Numbered from the stretch's first letter, positions 15,683 to 25,094 are shown. The stretch: 64,000 nucleotides of DNA from CAMDPA01 sp965223035 (GCA_965223035.1 OZ244980.1:5022001-5086000); one strand, 5' to 3'. Notes: generated by a model not told the origin, from the letters alone. Made by a program: numbers and translations.

Positions 15683-18403
15683 ATGTCAGTTCAACACGCA
15701 CAACAAGAAAATCCGCGCCTGTTACCCGAGGCGGTTGAGCGAGCTATGGAAAGCTGGCTCGGCCGGGCGATCGGTTGCACGCTCGTGGTGTTTGCCGTCA
15801 CCAGCTGGTTGGCCCTGCTGTCTTGGCAGCTGATCGACCGCCCGCCGCTCGACATCGGTGCCGGCAACAACCTGCTCGGCACCTACGGTGCGTTGGTCTC
15901 CGACATGATGATCCAGACCCTCGGGCTCACCGTGGTGGTGGTTTTGATTTGCCCGATGGTTTGGGGACTTGAGCTGCTGTCAGGCGGCCAACAACTGCGT
16001 CACCTGCGCCTCAAGGTGGCCACGTTCCCGATTGCCGTGTTGACGCTCGCGGGCATGGCCTCCAGCCTGCCGTCGCTGCCGGCCTGGCCGTTGCGCAGCG
16101 GCGTCGGCGGCATGCTGGGCGATATCTCCCATAATTTGGCGGCGGTGGCAGCCCACGCACTGGGCATGCCGCTGGCGGAACCGTTGGCCGGACTGGTGTT
16201 GGGAGTAATTGGCGTTTGCATGCTGTTCGTTACGCTGGGCATCAGCCCGCGCCACGTGCTTGGCGTAGCGACCACGACGGCGAAGACCACGCTCGACGAC
16301 GTCGGCAGCTGGCTGGAAACCGCCCGCCACGCCAGCGGCGCTGGAAGCTGGTCGGCGCTCCCCGGCATGGTGCTCGATCGTGCAGCCAAAACCGAGCCTA
16401 GCTCGGTCCGAAGGTCTGCAGCCTCGACGGCTGGCCAACCGCCGGGCCCCAGCTCGCGCAATGATCATGGGTTGCCAACGCTGAGGGCACGGCTGTCCAC
16501 GATGGCCGGCGCGTTCGGCATTGAACTGCCCATGGCCGAGAAGCACGCGCCGCGCCGCGCAGCCGCCGACAACGGCATTGCCAAGTCCACCGGCGCACAC
16601 ACGGCTGATCGCAGCGCTCAAGCTTTGGCGTTGGAGCTCGACCCCAGGCGCGCACTTGGCGAGCCGACGGCACCTGTCGAAGATGATCATCTCGATGACG
16701 GTGATGACGATGATGATGCCCGCGCGGTGGCGGAGCGATTTGCTCCGGCCTCAGCCAAAAAGCGTGGCAAAACCGGCACGAAGAAGACCTCGGGACCCCG
16801 CTCGCTGGGCAGGCTGCCGCGCCTTGAGGCAAAACGTGCAGCGCCGCGCCGCGAGACCGCCTATCGCGCTCCAAGCGCGAGCCTGTTGCGGCCAACATCC
16901 CCGTATCAACGCCAAAAGCTCAAGTCGATCGAGAAAGCGGCTTATCGCAAAGCCGAGGCGCTCGACGACGTGTTGGTCGATTTCGGCATCATGGGCAAGA
17001 TTCAGGCCGTCGAACCGGGACCCGTCGTCACCCGCTTCGATTTTGAACCCGAGCAGGGCACCAACATTTCGCGCATCATCGGGCTTGCAGACGACTTTGC
17101 TCGTGCGTTGAGCACCCACTCAGTCCGGATTGCACCGAGCGCCGGCCGCACGATGATCGGCATTGAAGTCGCTAACGATACCCGTGCCGAGGTGCGGCTG
17201 CGCGAGGTGTTGGAGTCAGACGCCTTCACCGCCAATCAGGCTGCGTTGCCGTTGGCCATCGGGGTCGGCCTCGACGGTGAACCGATCGTGATTGATTTGG
17301 CGGAGATGCCGCACTTGCTGATTGCCGGCGCCGCAGGTTCGGGCAAATCGGTCGGCATCAATGGCCTGGTTCTTTCACTGATCTTCCGTCACGACCCGAC
17401 CCACTGCCGGCTTTTGCTGCTTGGCCCGAAGACGTTGGATCTGACCCAATATAATGGTCTGCCGCATCTGCTGGCCCCCGTCGCCACGGATCCACAACAG
17501 GCCATATCGGCGCTGGAATGGGCCGCCGACGAGATGGAAGAACGCCATAAGCGAATGGCCAAGCTCCAGGTCAGCTCGATCGCCGCCTTCAATGCCCGGA
17601 TTGACGAGGCGAGAACGCGCGGCGAGCAACTCGTGCGCAAGGTCCAAACCGGATATGACGGTGATCGCGCAGTCTACGAACAGCAAGCTCTGAACAGCGA
17701 GCCCATGCCCTACCTGGTGATCATCATCGATGAATTCGCCCAACTGATGACCACGACGGGCCGGCGGGTGGAAGCTGTGATCGAACGCTTGTCACCGATG
17801 GCGCAAGCGGCCGGTATCCACCTGATCATGTCGACACAGCGCCCCTCTGCTGACATTGTCACCGGTCGGATCAAGGCGCACGTCCCGACCCGATTGTGCT
17901 ACCGGGTGGCCTCTAAGATTGAAAGTCGCGCCGTGCTCGGCGAACCGGGCGCCGAGCAGCTGCTCGGGCTCGGCGACATGCTGTTGTCGATCGGCCGAGG
18001 GCAACTGATGCGCGCCCATGGGGCACTGGTGGGCGAGGAAGAGGTTGATCGGGTGGTTGAGGGCCTGCGGGCGCAAGATCAGCCGATTGACTCTACCGAG
18101 ATCACGGCGCTGCTCGGCATGCAGTCCCATGCAGACGTGGCGAACTACGCCGCGCCGCCTCACCCGCCCGAGGCCGGCCAGGATGACAGCAGCCTTCAGG
18201 CTTACAATGCGGCGGTGGGCGTCGTTCTTCGCGATCGCAAGGTTTCCATTCGGCACTTGGTCACCCGTCTGGGTATCGACGAAAGCTTGGCGAGCACCTT
18301 GATCGCGCGCATGGAGCAAGCGGGGATCGTGGGTCCGGTCAATCGGTTCGGTCGCCGCCCTATTCTGGTCACACCACCGCGGTCATCGGCGACCGCGTGC
18401 TAG
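15683..18403 (+). CDS. ftsK: FtsK/SpoIIIE-type DNA translocase, somewhat divergent
   Basis: 906 residues. About four membrane helices lie in the first 180 residues. A low-complexity linker (about 180-400) contains an acidic run and basic stretches. Then come the alpha domain (VDFGIMGKIQAVEPGPVVTR), the motor with Walker A GAAGSGKS at 549-556 and Walker B IIIDEF with Asp near 683, STQRPS near 712, and a C-terminal winged-helix gamma domain. It moves chromosome DNA at the division septum. Two usually invariant spots differ: GTTGSGKS is GAAGSGKS, and the DPK after the LI strand is GPK. The TAG stop (18401-18403) is part of the CTAG edge of repeat A3. Confidence 0.92.
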   Translation: MSVQHAQQENPRLLPEAVERAMESWLGRAIGCTLVVFAVTSWLALLSWQLIDRPPLDIGAGNNLLGTYGALVSDMMIQTLGLTVVVVLICPMVWGLELLSGGQQLRHLRLKVATFPIAVLTLAGMASSLPSLPAWPLRSGVGGMLGDISHNLAAVAAHALGMPLAEPLAGLVLGVIGVCMLFVTLGISPRHVLGVATTTAKTTLDDVGSWLETARHASGAGSWSALPGMVLDRAAKTEPSSVRRSAASTAGQPPGPSSRNDHGLPTLRARLSTMAGAFGIELPMAEKHAPRRAAADNGIAKSTGAHTADRSAQALALELDPRRALGEPTAPVEDDHLDDGDDDDDARAVAERFAPASAKKRGKTGTKKTSGPRSLGRLPRLEAKRAAPRRETAYRAPSASLLRPTSPYQRQKLKSIEKAAYRKAEALDDVLVDFGIMGKIQAVEPGPVVTRFDFEPEQGTNISRIIGLADDFARALSTHSVRIAPSAGRTMIGIEVANDTRAEVRLREVLESDAFTANQAALPLAIGVGLDGEPIVIDLAEMPHLLIAGAAGSGKSVGINGLVLSLIFRHDPTHCRLLLLGPKTLDLTQYNGLPHLLAPVATDPQQAISALEWAADEMEERHKRMAKLQVSSIAAFNARIDEARTRGEQLVRKVQTGYDGDRAVYEQQALNSEPMPYLVIIIDEFAQLMTTTGRRVEAVIERLSPMAQAAGIHLIMSTQRPSADIVTGRIKAHVPTRLCYRVASKIESRAVLGEPGAEQLLGLGDMLLSIGRGQLMRAHGALVGEEEVDRVVEGLRAQDQPIDSTEITALLGMQSHADVANYAAPPHPPEAGQDDSSLQAYNAAVGVVLRDRKVSIRHLVTRLGIDESLASTLIARMEQAGIVGPVNRFGRRPILVTPPRSSATAC

Positions 18404-18463
18404 AGCAACCTGCCTTAAATCGGAACCGGCTTTGCGGTTCCGATTTAAGGCGCGATGATCTAG
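18400..18463. repeat. Family A palindromic element (copy A3) at the ftsK stop codon
   Basis: 64 bp bounded by CTAG at 18400-18403 and 18460-18463. The first CTAG contains the ftsK stop codon. It is almost identical to copy A2. Confidence 0.93.
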
Positions 18464-18465
18464 CG

Positions 18466-18484
18466 CATGTCCGCCTGAGGCGGA
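18466..18484. repeat. Family C short palindrome
   Basis: CATGTCCGCCTGAGGCGGA, inverted relative to the copy at 13313 and directly next to element A3. Confidence 0.75.
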
Positions 18485-18588
18485 CCCGCCGTTGAACGAG
18501 CGCGAGCATACCCGTGCCGTCCTGCTATGGCACAACATGAACCCGCGGTAGCGGGTTCGTTGTCTGCGATCAAAGCCGCGGTGGCCCG

Positions 18589-19353
18589 ATGCAGTCCAAG
18601 TCTTCCGCCAGGCAAAACTCCCAGCCTTGGGTTGCTGGAATCGACGGCTGCCCCGCCGGCTGGATCGTGGTGCAGCGGCCTCTTGACCAGCCGATGGCGG
18701 CTCGCGTGGTGCTGGTCGACACATTTGCCGCGGCGCTCGCGCTCGAGCCCTATGCGGAGGCGATTGGCGTCGACATGCCGATTGGCCTGCCGCAACTCTC
18801 CGGCATCGGCGGCCGGCCGGCGGATGTGGCAGCCCGCGCCAACTTGGGCGCCCGGCAATCGGCAGTGTTTGCGGTGCCGTCACGCGCAGCGGTAATGGAG
18901 ACCAACTATCGGCAAGCCTGCGCCGTCGCGCTACGCACGTCGCAACCGCCGCGCAAAGTGTCGAAACAATGCTTCAACCTGTTTGCCAAGATTCGTGAGG
19001 TCGATGCGCTGATGGACCCGGGCCTCCAACGTCGGGTGTTCGAGTGTCATCCCGAAGTCGGCTTTTGGGCACTGAATGGCGAACGTGCGTTGGAGCTGCC
19101 GAAAAAGCTCAAGTCCCAGCCCTACGAACCAGGGTTGGCCGCGCGTCGGCGGCTGTTGGTCGAGGCCGGCTACGATCAAGGCTTGTTGGCTGATATCGGC
19201 GCGTTCAAGCGGCGGCAGGTCGGCCCCGACGATCTGTTGGACGCTGCGGTTTGCGCCAACAGTGCGGCGCGCATCATGCGCGGCGAGGCGCATCGCTTCC
19301 CGGCCGATCCGCCGATCGATGCCAAGGGACTGCGGATGGAGATCTGGGGCTGA
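18589..19353 (+). CDS. DUF429 protein (predicted RNase H-like nuclease)
   Basis: 254 residues. The family opening is WVAGIDGCPAGWIVV (residues 14-28), followed by IGVDMPIGLP with the second conserved Asp, then FECHPEVGFWALNG, and the C-terminal GPDDLLDAAVCANSAARI. DUF429 is placed in the RNase H-like superfamily by its Asp/Glu pattern, but its biochemical role is not established. It stands alone between ftsK and a converging MBL-fold gene. The start ATG 18589 lacks a strong ribosome-binding site. Confidence 0.85.
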   Translation: MQSKSSARQNSQPWVAGIDGCPAGWIVVQRPLDQPMAARVVLVDTFAAALALEPYAEAIGVDMPIGLPQLSGIGGRPADVAARANLGARQSAVFAVPSRAAVMETNYRQACAVALRTSQPPRKVSKQCFNLFAKIREVDALMDPGLQRRVFECHPEVGFWALNGERALELPKKLKSQPYEPGLAARRRLLVEAGYDQGLLADIGAFKRRQVGPDDLLDAAVCANSAARIMRGEAHRFPADPPIDAKGLRMEIWG

Positions 19354-19395
19354 GATCCCAACACGACAAGCGACGCGGCAACCCAGCGCAGGTCA

Positions 19396-19484
19396 ATGTG
19401 AGCTGGAAACAGCCCGCTTCCCACCCGGGCCACCCAACGCCATTGTGTTGGGGGCGGCCGGGTGGGAGCGGGCCGGCAAAGGCT
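19396..19484. repeat. Family B palindromic element
   Basis: Arms GAGCTGGAAACAGCCCGCTTCC and GGGAGCGGGCCGGC flank CCACCCGGGCCACCCAACGC and its complement. It lies between two converging genes. Confidence 0.75.
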
Positions 19485-19507
19485 GATCAGCGCAAGGCGG
19501 ATGGCGA

Positions 19508-20782
19508 TTAGCCCAAATCGATCTCCTTGGCGCAGAGAAGGTAGTAGTTGCGGGTCGGCGCGTTCATCTGTTGATCAGCGAGCGCTAACAGCGCGTCGCG
19601 CTTGGCGGACTTGGCCGCCGTTACATGCTGCTTGAGCCGCAGCAAGCGATCCGCCAGCTCCAGCGTCCATTGGTGGTCGCCGGCCGCGGCTGCCTCAGCC
19701 ATCGCCACCGCCAGCTTGTCCGCACCCCCGGCAAGTTGGGCGATCCGCTGCGCCTCTTGTTCCGGCGAGAGCGGCTTCAGGCTGGTCGGATTACCGTCGA
19801 ACCATCCAAGCGTTCCGGCGCAATAGGCGCGGACCGCATACGCCACGCAGCCGTAAAATTCCTGCAAGTACGGTTGGTCGGCCAAGTGAGGCGGCAACGT
19901 GACCACTTCGACCAACTCGTCGGGCGTTAAGCCCTGGTTCATGCCCTCAATCGTCGCCGTGATGATGTGCCGGATAGCGTCGCGGTAGCCGGTCAGCGTT
20001 GCGCGAATGAGATCGGCGCCAAACAGCGGCCGGGTGTGACCCGGCGCCAGGGCCTCGGCCCCCAAACCAAGCATGAGGTCGACGGAGTCGGCCCAAGCGT
20101 CAAAGTCGCGATAGCGGGTGCCGCGGATCGCATAAAGATTTGGAAACGAGCGGTAGTAGTTGTCGCCGCAATGCAGGATGCGCTGATCCGGCCGCCATAC
20201 CACCATGTGGTCGGGTGTCTCGCCCGGCGCCTGGATCAGGTCGAGCGCGACACCGAGACGGCTGATCGTTGTGCGGTCGCCGTCGATCAGCGTGGTCGGC
20301 GCCAGGTAGCCTGCGCCCATGCCTTCAGTTGGCCGATCGCCTGGCCCGACGCCGATGTTGATCCGCTCGTTGGGATACGCCAAGCCGATGCCAAACTGAC
20401 GCTTGGTGCGCGCCATCAGCGCGCCGAGCGGCGTCGGACGTTCGGAGCCCTCGCGTAGATCATTGGTGAAGCGCGCAGAGGCGATGATCTCCGGCGAGCC
20501 GCCCTCAGCAAACACGGCAGCGCCTGAAATGTGATCGCGGTGGCCATGGGTGTAGACGATGATGCGCACGGGCAGCGAGGATATCTTTCGAAACTCGGCG
20601 AGGATGTCCTGTGCGGCCTTGGTCGTCTCGGTGGTATCAATGATGATGAGGCCGCCATCGCCGACAATCATCGAGACATTTGAGGCTGCGTATCCCACCG
20701 CATGGTAGCTATCCGGTCCGAGCTGGACGATTTGTTTGCGGAATTCGGCGTTCTGGCCCTGAAGTCTGGCGAGCGGTGTCAT
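19508..20782 (-). CDS. MBL-fold alkyl-sulfatase-like hydrolase
   Basis: 424 residues from ATG 20782, chosen because GGAGG lies 9 bp upstream. A longer frame to 20902 lacks this support. The metallo-beta-lactamase zinc motif THGHRDH lies in the first third, with further ligands in PGETPDHMVVW and HCGDNYY and in LAPGHTRPLFG. The C-terminal half (VTLPPHLADQPYLQEFYGC, then Ala-rich helices) matches the alkyl-sulfatase dimerisation region of BDS1-type enzymes. The expected reaction is hydrolysis of alkyl sulfate esters. The short N-terminal region has no export signal, unlike secreted SdsA, so a cytoplasmic variant with unknown substrate is likely. Confidence 0.8.
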   Translation of the reverse strand: MTPLARLQGQNAEFRKQIVQLGPDSYHAVGYAASNVSMIVGDGGLIIIDTTETTKAAQDILAEFRKISSLPVRIIVYTHGHRDHISGAAVFAEGGSPEIIASARFTNDLREGSERPTPLGALMARTKRQFGIGLAYPNERINIGVGPGDRPTEGMGAGYLAPTTLIDGDRTTISRLGVALDLIQAPGETPDHMVVWRPDQRILHCGDNYYRSFPNLYAIRGTRYRDFDAWADSVDLMLGLGAEALAPGHTRPLFGADLIRATLTGYRDAIRHIITATIEGMNQGLTPDELVEVVTLPPHLADQPYLQEFYGCVAYAVRAYCAGTLGWFDGNPTSLKPLSPEQEAQRIAQLAGGADKLAVAMAEAAAAGDHQWTLELADRLLRLKQHVTAAKSAKRDALLALADQQMNAPTRNYYLLCAKEIDLG

Positions 20783-21087
20783 GGCATGATTCCTCCGGCG
20801 GCATTGGTGCGTAACCGTCGCTTGCCGTGCGGGTTCTGTCAAAGCCTTGCGCGATCGGCTGGGATCGCCTCCATGATTGCTGCAAAGCTGCCCCAAATGC
20901 ATGCGTTAGATCGTGGGTCACGCAGGGGATATCGCTGGAACCCAGCCAATGTCGGACGACCTTGGTCGCGCACTCCCCACCGTCCATCCCACGCGCCATG
21001 CCCCACTGGAAATGTTGCCCAACGCTCGCCATCATAGGGGCGAGCGGGCAGCGCGCCGGCGCGAACACACCTTAAGAACGGTAGCAC
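20783..21087. other. Divergent intergenic region
   Basis: About 300 bp between two divergent genes, so it should hold both promoters. I see no convincing promoter boxes or operator and no clear repeat. Confidence 0.3.
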
Positions 21088-22731
21088 ATGATTGTTCGGT
21101 CTTGCATCAGCACGGCCCCACGGTGCCGGAAACGCGTGGCGTTGGTGCTCGTGTTGTGCCTCGCGACCGGCTGGCTGGCGCCGTCGCGTACGTTGGCGCA
21201 GGAGCCGCCAGCGCCAGCGACGCTGCCGGCACCAACACAGAGCACGCCCCACCGACTGCCGGCACCGGTCAGCTCAACGCATCAGATCCAGCTCAAGGAC
21301 CGCGACTTGAAGTTTATCGCGACGGCCGGGTCGATCCCAATCGCCAACGGCCAAGGTCGCCTGATCGGTGAGATCGCGTATGTCGCCTTCGAACGCGACG
21401 GGCAGGAACCGCGCCGCCGCCCGGTTGCCTTCGCCTTCAATGGTGGCCCAGGCGCGGCTTCGAGCTGGCTCAATATTGGTGCGATGGGGCCGTGGCGGCT
21501 GCCGCTAACGCCGCAAACGGCCGAACATCCGCAATCGGCTCGGCTGGTCGGCAATGACGAGACCTGGCTTGATTTCGCCGATCTGGTGTTTCTGGACCCA
21601 GTTGGAACCGGCTTTAGCCGCATGATCAGCGCTGAGCCGGAGCCGCGACGAGCCAACCAACATGCCCGCACCACAGGCCGTGGGCACCGGAAGCGGCAAC
21701 GGCCGGGTCGGCGCGAGGACGGCGGTCCCCAGTGGTTCTGGTCTGTGACAGGCGACATCGACTCATTGACCGACGCCATCATCGCATGGCTCGATCGCCA
21801 CGACCGGCGCAGCTCACCGAAGATCCTCGTCGGCGAAAGCTACGGTGGCTTCCGGGTGCCACGGATCGCTAGGCGCCTGTGGCAACGTGAGAAGATGCGC
21901 GTCGCCGCGCTGGTCCTGGTCTCACCGGTGCTGGACTTCGACCGCCGCCGGCGTTGGCGTCGTCGCGCGGCCTTCTATTTTCCCGCTTTGCTGCCCTCGA
22001 TTGCGGCAACCCAGATGGAACTCGCTGCACAAGCGCCCACCCGTTCCGCGTTGGCGGCCGTGGAGACGTATGCGCGCAGCGCCTACCCAGAAAAACTGCG
22101 GTTGGCCCGACACGACCAGGCGACCGCCGAGCGAATGGAAACGAAGGTGGCCGAGCTGACCCGCCTGCCCATCGAAATCGTGCGCCACAACGGCGGACGG
22201 TTGGGCGCAAAGGCCTACCTCAGGGCCGCCACGCAGCTTGGCCACCGCGTCGGCAGCGCCTACGACGCGGCCGCGGTCGGCTACCCGATGCGCGGCAAAC
22301 CCGGGGCAGCCAATGCCCCCGACCCGTTCATTACCGGGCTGATCGGTCCATTGGAAAAGGCGATGACCGAGATCAAGGTCGGTCGGCTGGGATGGCGTGT
22401 GGCGCGCGACTACAAGCTGCAGTCCCGCTATGTCATCCAGTCATGGAATTGGGGGTCGGCACCGGTTGAAACCACTTCGGCGCTGATCGATGGGCTGACA
22501 TCTGCGCGCCCATCGCATGCGCTGATCACGCATGGCTACTCCGATCTCGTTACGCCCTACTTCGAGACCGTCACCCTGCTTGAAGGGTTGCCGCAAAAGA
22601 CGATCGGCCGCCGCTTGCAGTTCCGCGTCTACCGCGGCGGGCACATGTTTTACAGTCGGGACGCCTCGCGCGCGGCACTGCGACACGACGCTGCTCAGCT
22701 GATCGCACAGGCGATCAACCAGCAGGGCTAA
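21088..22731 (+). CDS. Secreted serine carboxypeptidase (S10 family)
   Basis: 547 residues. A signal peptide is visible (basic start, hydrophobic VALVLVLCLATGWLA, cleavage near TLAQ-EP). The S10 landmarks are AFAFNGGPGAASSWLNIGAMGP near residues 112-133, DLVFLDPVGTGFSRM, the nucleophile Ser251 in VGESYGGFRVPR, and the C-terminal RVYRGGHMFY with the catalytic His. The stretch between GFSR and DIDSLTD (about 190-220) is Arg/Gly-rich and does not fit the family, where a few residues plus an Asp-rich turn are expected. A compensated double frameshift there is possible. Role: removal of C-terminal residues from peptides in the periplasm. Confidence 0.85.
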   Translation: MIVRSCISTAPRCRKRVALVLVLCLATGWLAPSRTLAQEPPAPATLPAPTQSTPHRLPAPVSSTHQIQLKDRDLKFIATAGSIPIANGQGRLIGEIAYVAFERDGQEPRRRPVAFAFNGGPGAASSWLNIGAMGPWRLPLTPQTAEHPQSARLVGNDETWLDFADLVFLDPVGTGFSRMISAEPEPRRANQHARTTGRGHRKRQRPGRREDGGPQWFWSVTGDIDSLTDAIIAWLDRHDRRSSPKILVGESYGGFRVPRIARRLWQREKMRVAALVLVSPVLDFDRRRRWRRRAAFYFPALLPSIAATQMELAAQAPTRSALAAVETYARSAYPEKLRLARHDQATAERMETKVAELTRLPIEIVRHNGGRLGAKAYLRAATQLGHRVGSAYDAAAVGYPMRGKPGAANAPDPFITGLIGPLEKAMTEIKVGRLGWRVARDYKLQSRYVIQSWNWGSAPVETTSALIDGLTSARPSHALITHGYSDLVTPYFETVTLLEGLPQKTIGRRLQFRVYRGGHMFYSRDASRAALRHDAAQLIAQAINQQG

Positions 22732-22737
22732 GCCATG

Positions 22738-22827
22738 TTAGTGTTCGCTGGAGCCTTCCCGCTCCGTCACCCGGCCGATCAAAGGCACGATGTTGTGGGT
22801 GACCGGGCGGCAGAGCGGGCCGGCAAG
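22738..22827. repeat. Family B palindromic element
   Basis: GTTCGCTGGAGCCTTCCCGCTCC, then CACCCGGCCGATC, GGCACGATGTTGTG, GGTGACCGGGCGG and AGCGGGCCGGC. It starts a few bases after the S10 peptidase stop. Confidence 0.75.
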
Positions 22828-22831
22828 TCCA

Positions 22832-22857
22832 ATCCGCTTATGGCGGAGATGATCTAG
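22832..22857. repeat. Family C short palindrome
   Basis: AATCCGCTTATGGCGGAGATGATCTAG, with the TGATCTAG end shared with family A. It directly follows a family B copy. Confidence 0.65.
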
Positions 22858-23157
22858 TCGCGCGGGCAAGTCCGGCGCGCTGTGGAGATGGCCGATCTAC
22901 ACCAGGGCCAACGCTTCTGCGCCCGGCTCGGATGATAAAGTCGTGCTATCACGGCACTGATGTGTGGGTTACAGTTGCGGCGCAGAGCGCATTGAGCGGG
23001 AGCATGCGTTGGCGGCCTGCGGCAGTTTCGCGCGGAGCAGTTCGGGAGCATGCCGCGCCCGCCCCACCTGCTGTTGGCTTACGGATCGAATGTTTGAACT
23101 TGAAGCATTGTGCAGACTGCCGAGGAGGCCGGCTGACGAACACAAGGGGATGAGGTC
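22858..23157. other. Upstream region of the sppA operon
   Basis: 300 bp without a gene. It should contain the promoter of sppA-ihfB-lapA. I see no clear boxes. Confidence 0.3.
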
Positions 23158-24126
23158 ATGGCACTTGAAACCGAGGTCGTGCTCGATCGTCGTAGGTTAA
23201 GGCGCAGAACGGCATTGTGGCGGTCCCTCGCCATCTTGGCGGTGGTCGCCGCACTGGCTGCGTGGGCGCTGACAAGCGCCGGAGGCGCCGGACTTTTGGG
23301 CAACAAGCATATAGCACGCGTCACGCTGCAAGGCATGATCACGGAGAATCGCGACCAACTTCGGATGTTGAAGAAGATCGCGAAGTCCGAGCAGGTCGCC
23401 GGCGTGATCTTGTTCGTTAATAGCCCGGGCGGCACCACGACCGGTGGGGAGGCGCTGTTTCAAGCATTGCGGCGCGTCGCTGAGACCAAGCCCGTCGTGG
23501 CCCAATTCGGCACCGTCGCCGCTTCGGCCGCCTATATTGCCGGCATGGGCACAGACTACATCGTCGCCCGCGGCAACTCGATTACCGGCTCCGTCGGCGT
23601 GTTGGTGCAATGGCCCGAGGTGAGCGGGCTGATGGAAAAGATCGGCGTCAAGATCAATGAGCTGAAGAGCGGGCCGCTGAAGGCCACACCCTCGCCATTC
23701 CAGCCATTGGATGAGGCCGGGCGCGAGGTGACCCAGCAGATGATCACCGAAAGCCAGCAATGGTTCTTAGGGTTGGTTAAGGCGCGACGCAAAATCGATA
23801 CGGCCAATGTACCGGGGCTCGAAGAAGGCCGCGTGTTTAGCGGTCGTGAAGCCTTGAAGTATAAGCTGATCGATGCCTTGGGCGGAGAAGCGGAGGCGGT
23901 GCGCTGGCTGGAAACCGAGCACAACGTCAAAAAAGGGACCCGGGTCGTCGATTGGCGACCGCAGCCGACTTCCAGCTGGCCGTTCGGCCTAGGCGTGATG
24001 GGCGGCTTCAGGGACGATCTGTCCGAAGCCGTGCGTGGTGGCGTGGCAGCCGCGCTGGATCGGGCCGGCCTTTCGGCATTGCGCCTTGACGGTCTCGTCT
24101 CGGTTTGGCAACCTCGCAAAAATTGA
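23158..24126 (+). CDS. sppA: Signal peptide peptidase SppA (S49)
   Basis: 322 residues. One N-terminal membrane anchor (LAILAVVAALAAWALTSAGG, about 22-41) is followed by the S49 fold. Landmarks are VILFVNSPGGTTTGGEALFQ, then GTVAASAAYIAGMGTDYIVA with the catalytic Ser in the AASAAY strand, SITGSVGVL, and KINELKSGPLKATPSPFQPL with the catalytic Lys. The short form (one catalytic domain) is standard for alphaproteobacteria. It cleaves leftover signal peptides in the membrane. It is the first gene of a conserved operon with ihfB and a lapA-like gene. Confidence 0.93.
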   Translation: MALETEVVLDRRRLRRRTALWRSLAILAVVAALAAWALTSAGGAGLLGNKHIARVTLQGMITENRDQLRMLKKIAKSEQVAGVILFVNSPGGTTTGGEALFQALRRVAETKPVVAQFGTVAASAAYIAGMGTDYIVARGNSITGSVGVLVQWPEVSGLMEKIGVKINELKSGPLKATPSPFQPLDEAGREVTQQMITESQQWFLGLVKARRKIDTANVPGLEEGRVFSGREALKYKLIDALGGEAEAVRWLETEHNVKKGTRVVDWRPQPTSSWPFGLGVMGGFRDDLSEAVRGGVAAALDRAGLSALRLDGLVSVWQPRKN

Positions 24127-24160
24127 GGAATTCCAAGGACTTTAACAAGAGGGGCGTCAG

Positions 24161-24496
24161 GTGCTTAAGTCCGAGTTGATTACCAGGATTGCGGGCGCCA
24201 ATCCGCATCTGTTTCACCGTGACGTGGAACGTATCGTCAATGTGGTGTTCGATGAAATCGTCGACGCGTTGGCACGGGGTGATCGCGTGGAACTGAGAGG
24301 GTTCGGCGCGTTCACCGTCAAGCATCGCGCCGCCAGGCAGGGGCGCAACCCGCGCACAGGGACGACGGTGGCGGTCGACGAAAAATATGTGCCCTTCTTC
24401 AAGACCGGCAAGGAGCTCCGTGAGCGCCTCAACGGACACACGCCGGCGCGCAGTACGCCGTCCGTGGCCCGAACCAAGAAGGGTGCCCGCACGTGA
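24161..24496 (+). CDS. ihfB: Integration host factor subunit beta
   Basis: 111 residues, started here at GTG 24161. The HU/IHF fold is clear: LKSELITRIAGANPHL, VFDEIVDALARGDRVELRGFGAF, then the beta-arm with RNPRTGTTVAV, and YVPFFKTGKELRERLN. The IHF-type arm proline is present. The C-terminal roughly 18 residues (PARSTPSVARTKKGART) are a basic tail beyond the core. IHF bends DNA in recombination, replication and transcription. Its stop overlaps the next start by 4 bp. The position between sppA and lapA is the usual alphaproteobacterial order. Confidence 0.93.
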   Translation: MLKSELITRIAGANPHLFHRDVERIVNVVFDEIVDALARGDRVELRGFGAFTVKHRAARQGRNPRTGTTVAVDEKYVPFFKTGKELRERLNGHTPARSTPSVARTKKGART

Positions 24497-24843
24497 TCGC
24501 CAGGTTTTTGGGGTTGATGATCGGCGTTGCCGCTACGCTGCTGCTGGGGACGCTTTGGGTCGCCAACAGCCATCAGGTCACAGTGGTGTTGGACCCGTTC
24601 AATCCGACCGAGCCCGTCGTGGCGCTTGAAGTGACGCTATTTGTTCTGCTTGCGTTTCATTTGATCGTTGGTGTGCTGCTGGGCGGCTTTGCCATGTGGG
24701 TGAGCCAAGGTAAGTGGCGCAAGCTGGCGCGCACCCGCACGCAGGAGGCGGCACGCTGGAAGGGCGAGGCGGAACGATTGATGCGCGAGCGCGACGCCAA
24801 CGTCGTGGAAACCAAGAAACGGTTGGCGATCGCCCGCGGCTGA
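24493..24843 (+). CDS. LapA-domain (DUF1049) membrane protein
   Basis: 116 residues, GTG start overlapping the ihfB stop. Two membrane helices lie at about residues 5-22 and 43-65 (TLFVLLAFHLIVGVLLGGFA), followed by a basic cytoplasmic tail with RKLARTRTQEAARWKGEAER and a helical end. This is the LapA/YciS family, which in enterobacteria works with LapB in controlling lipopolysaccharide synthesis. No lapB-like TPR gene is next to it here. Confidence 0.85.
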   Translation: MIARFLGLMIGVAATLLLGTLWVANSHQVTVVLDPFNPTEPVVALEVTLFVLLAFHLIVGVLLGGFAMWVSQGKWRKLARTRTQEAARWKGEAERLMRERDANVVETKKRLAIARG

Positions 24844-24945
24844 CAGGTTGTATCAGCGCGTCGCGGCCAGGACCGCAGTATGCTCGGCGGGCTTCCGGCG
24901 CTGCAGCGAGGCCTCGATCGTGTCCGCCTTAGCCGGAGCAGCCGT

Positions 24946-25041
24946 GCCGGCCCGCGTCCCACCCGGCCAGCCTATGGCACGATGTTGTGAGTGGCCGCAT
25001 GAGGCAGCGGGCTGGTTCCAGTTAACGCTGAATCACTTTAG
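24946..25041. repeat. Family B palindromic element
   Basis: Contains CCGGCCCGCGTCCCACCCGGCC, GGCACGATGTTGTGAGTGGCC, AGCGGGCTGGTTCCAG and ends GCTGAATCACTTTAG. It ends about 50 bp before the start of the following gene. Confidence 0.75.
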
Positions 25042-25094
25042 GATGGCGCGCGTGATGCGATCGGCCCGGCGCGCGGCACGGTGGGAGACCCTCG

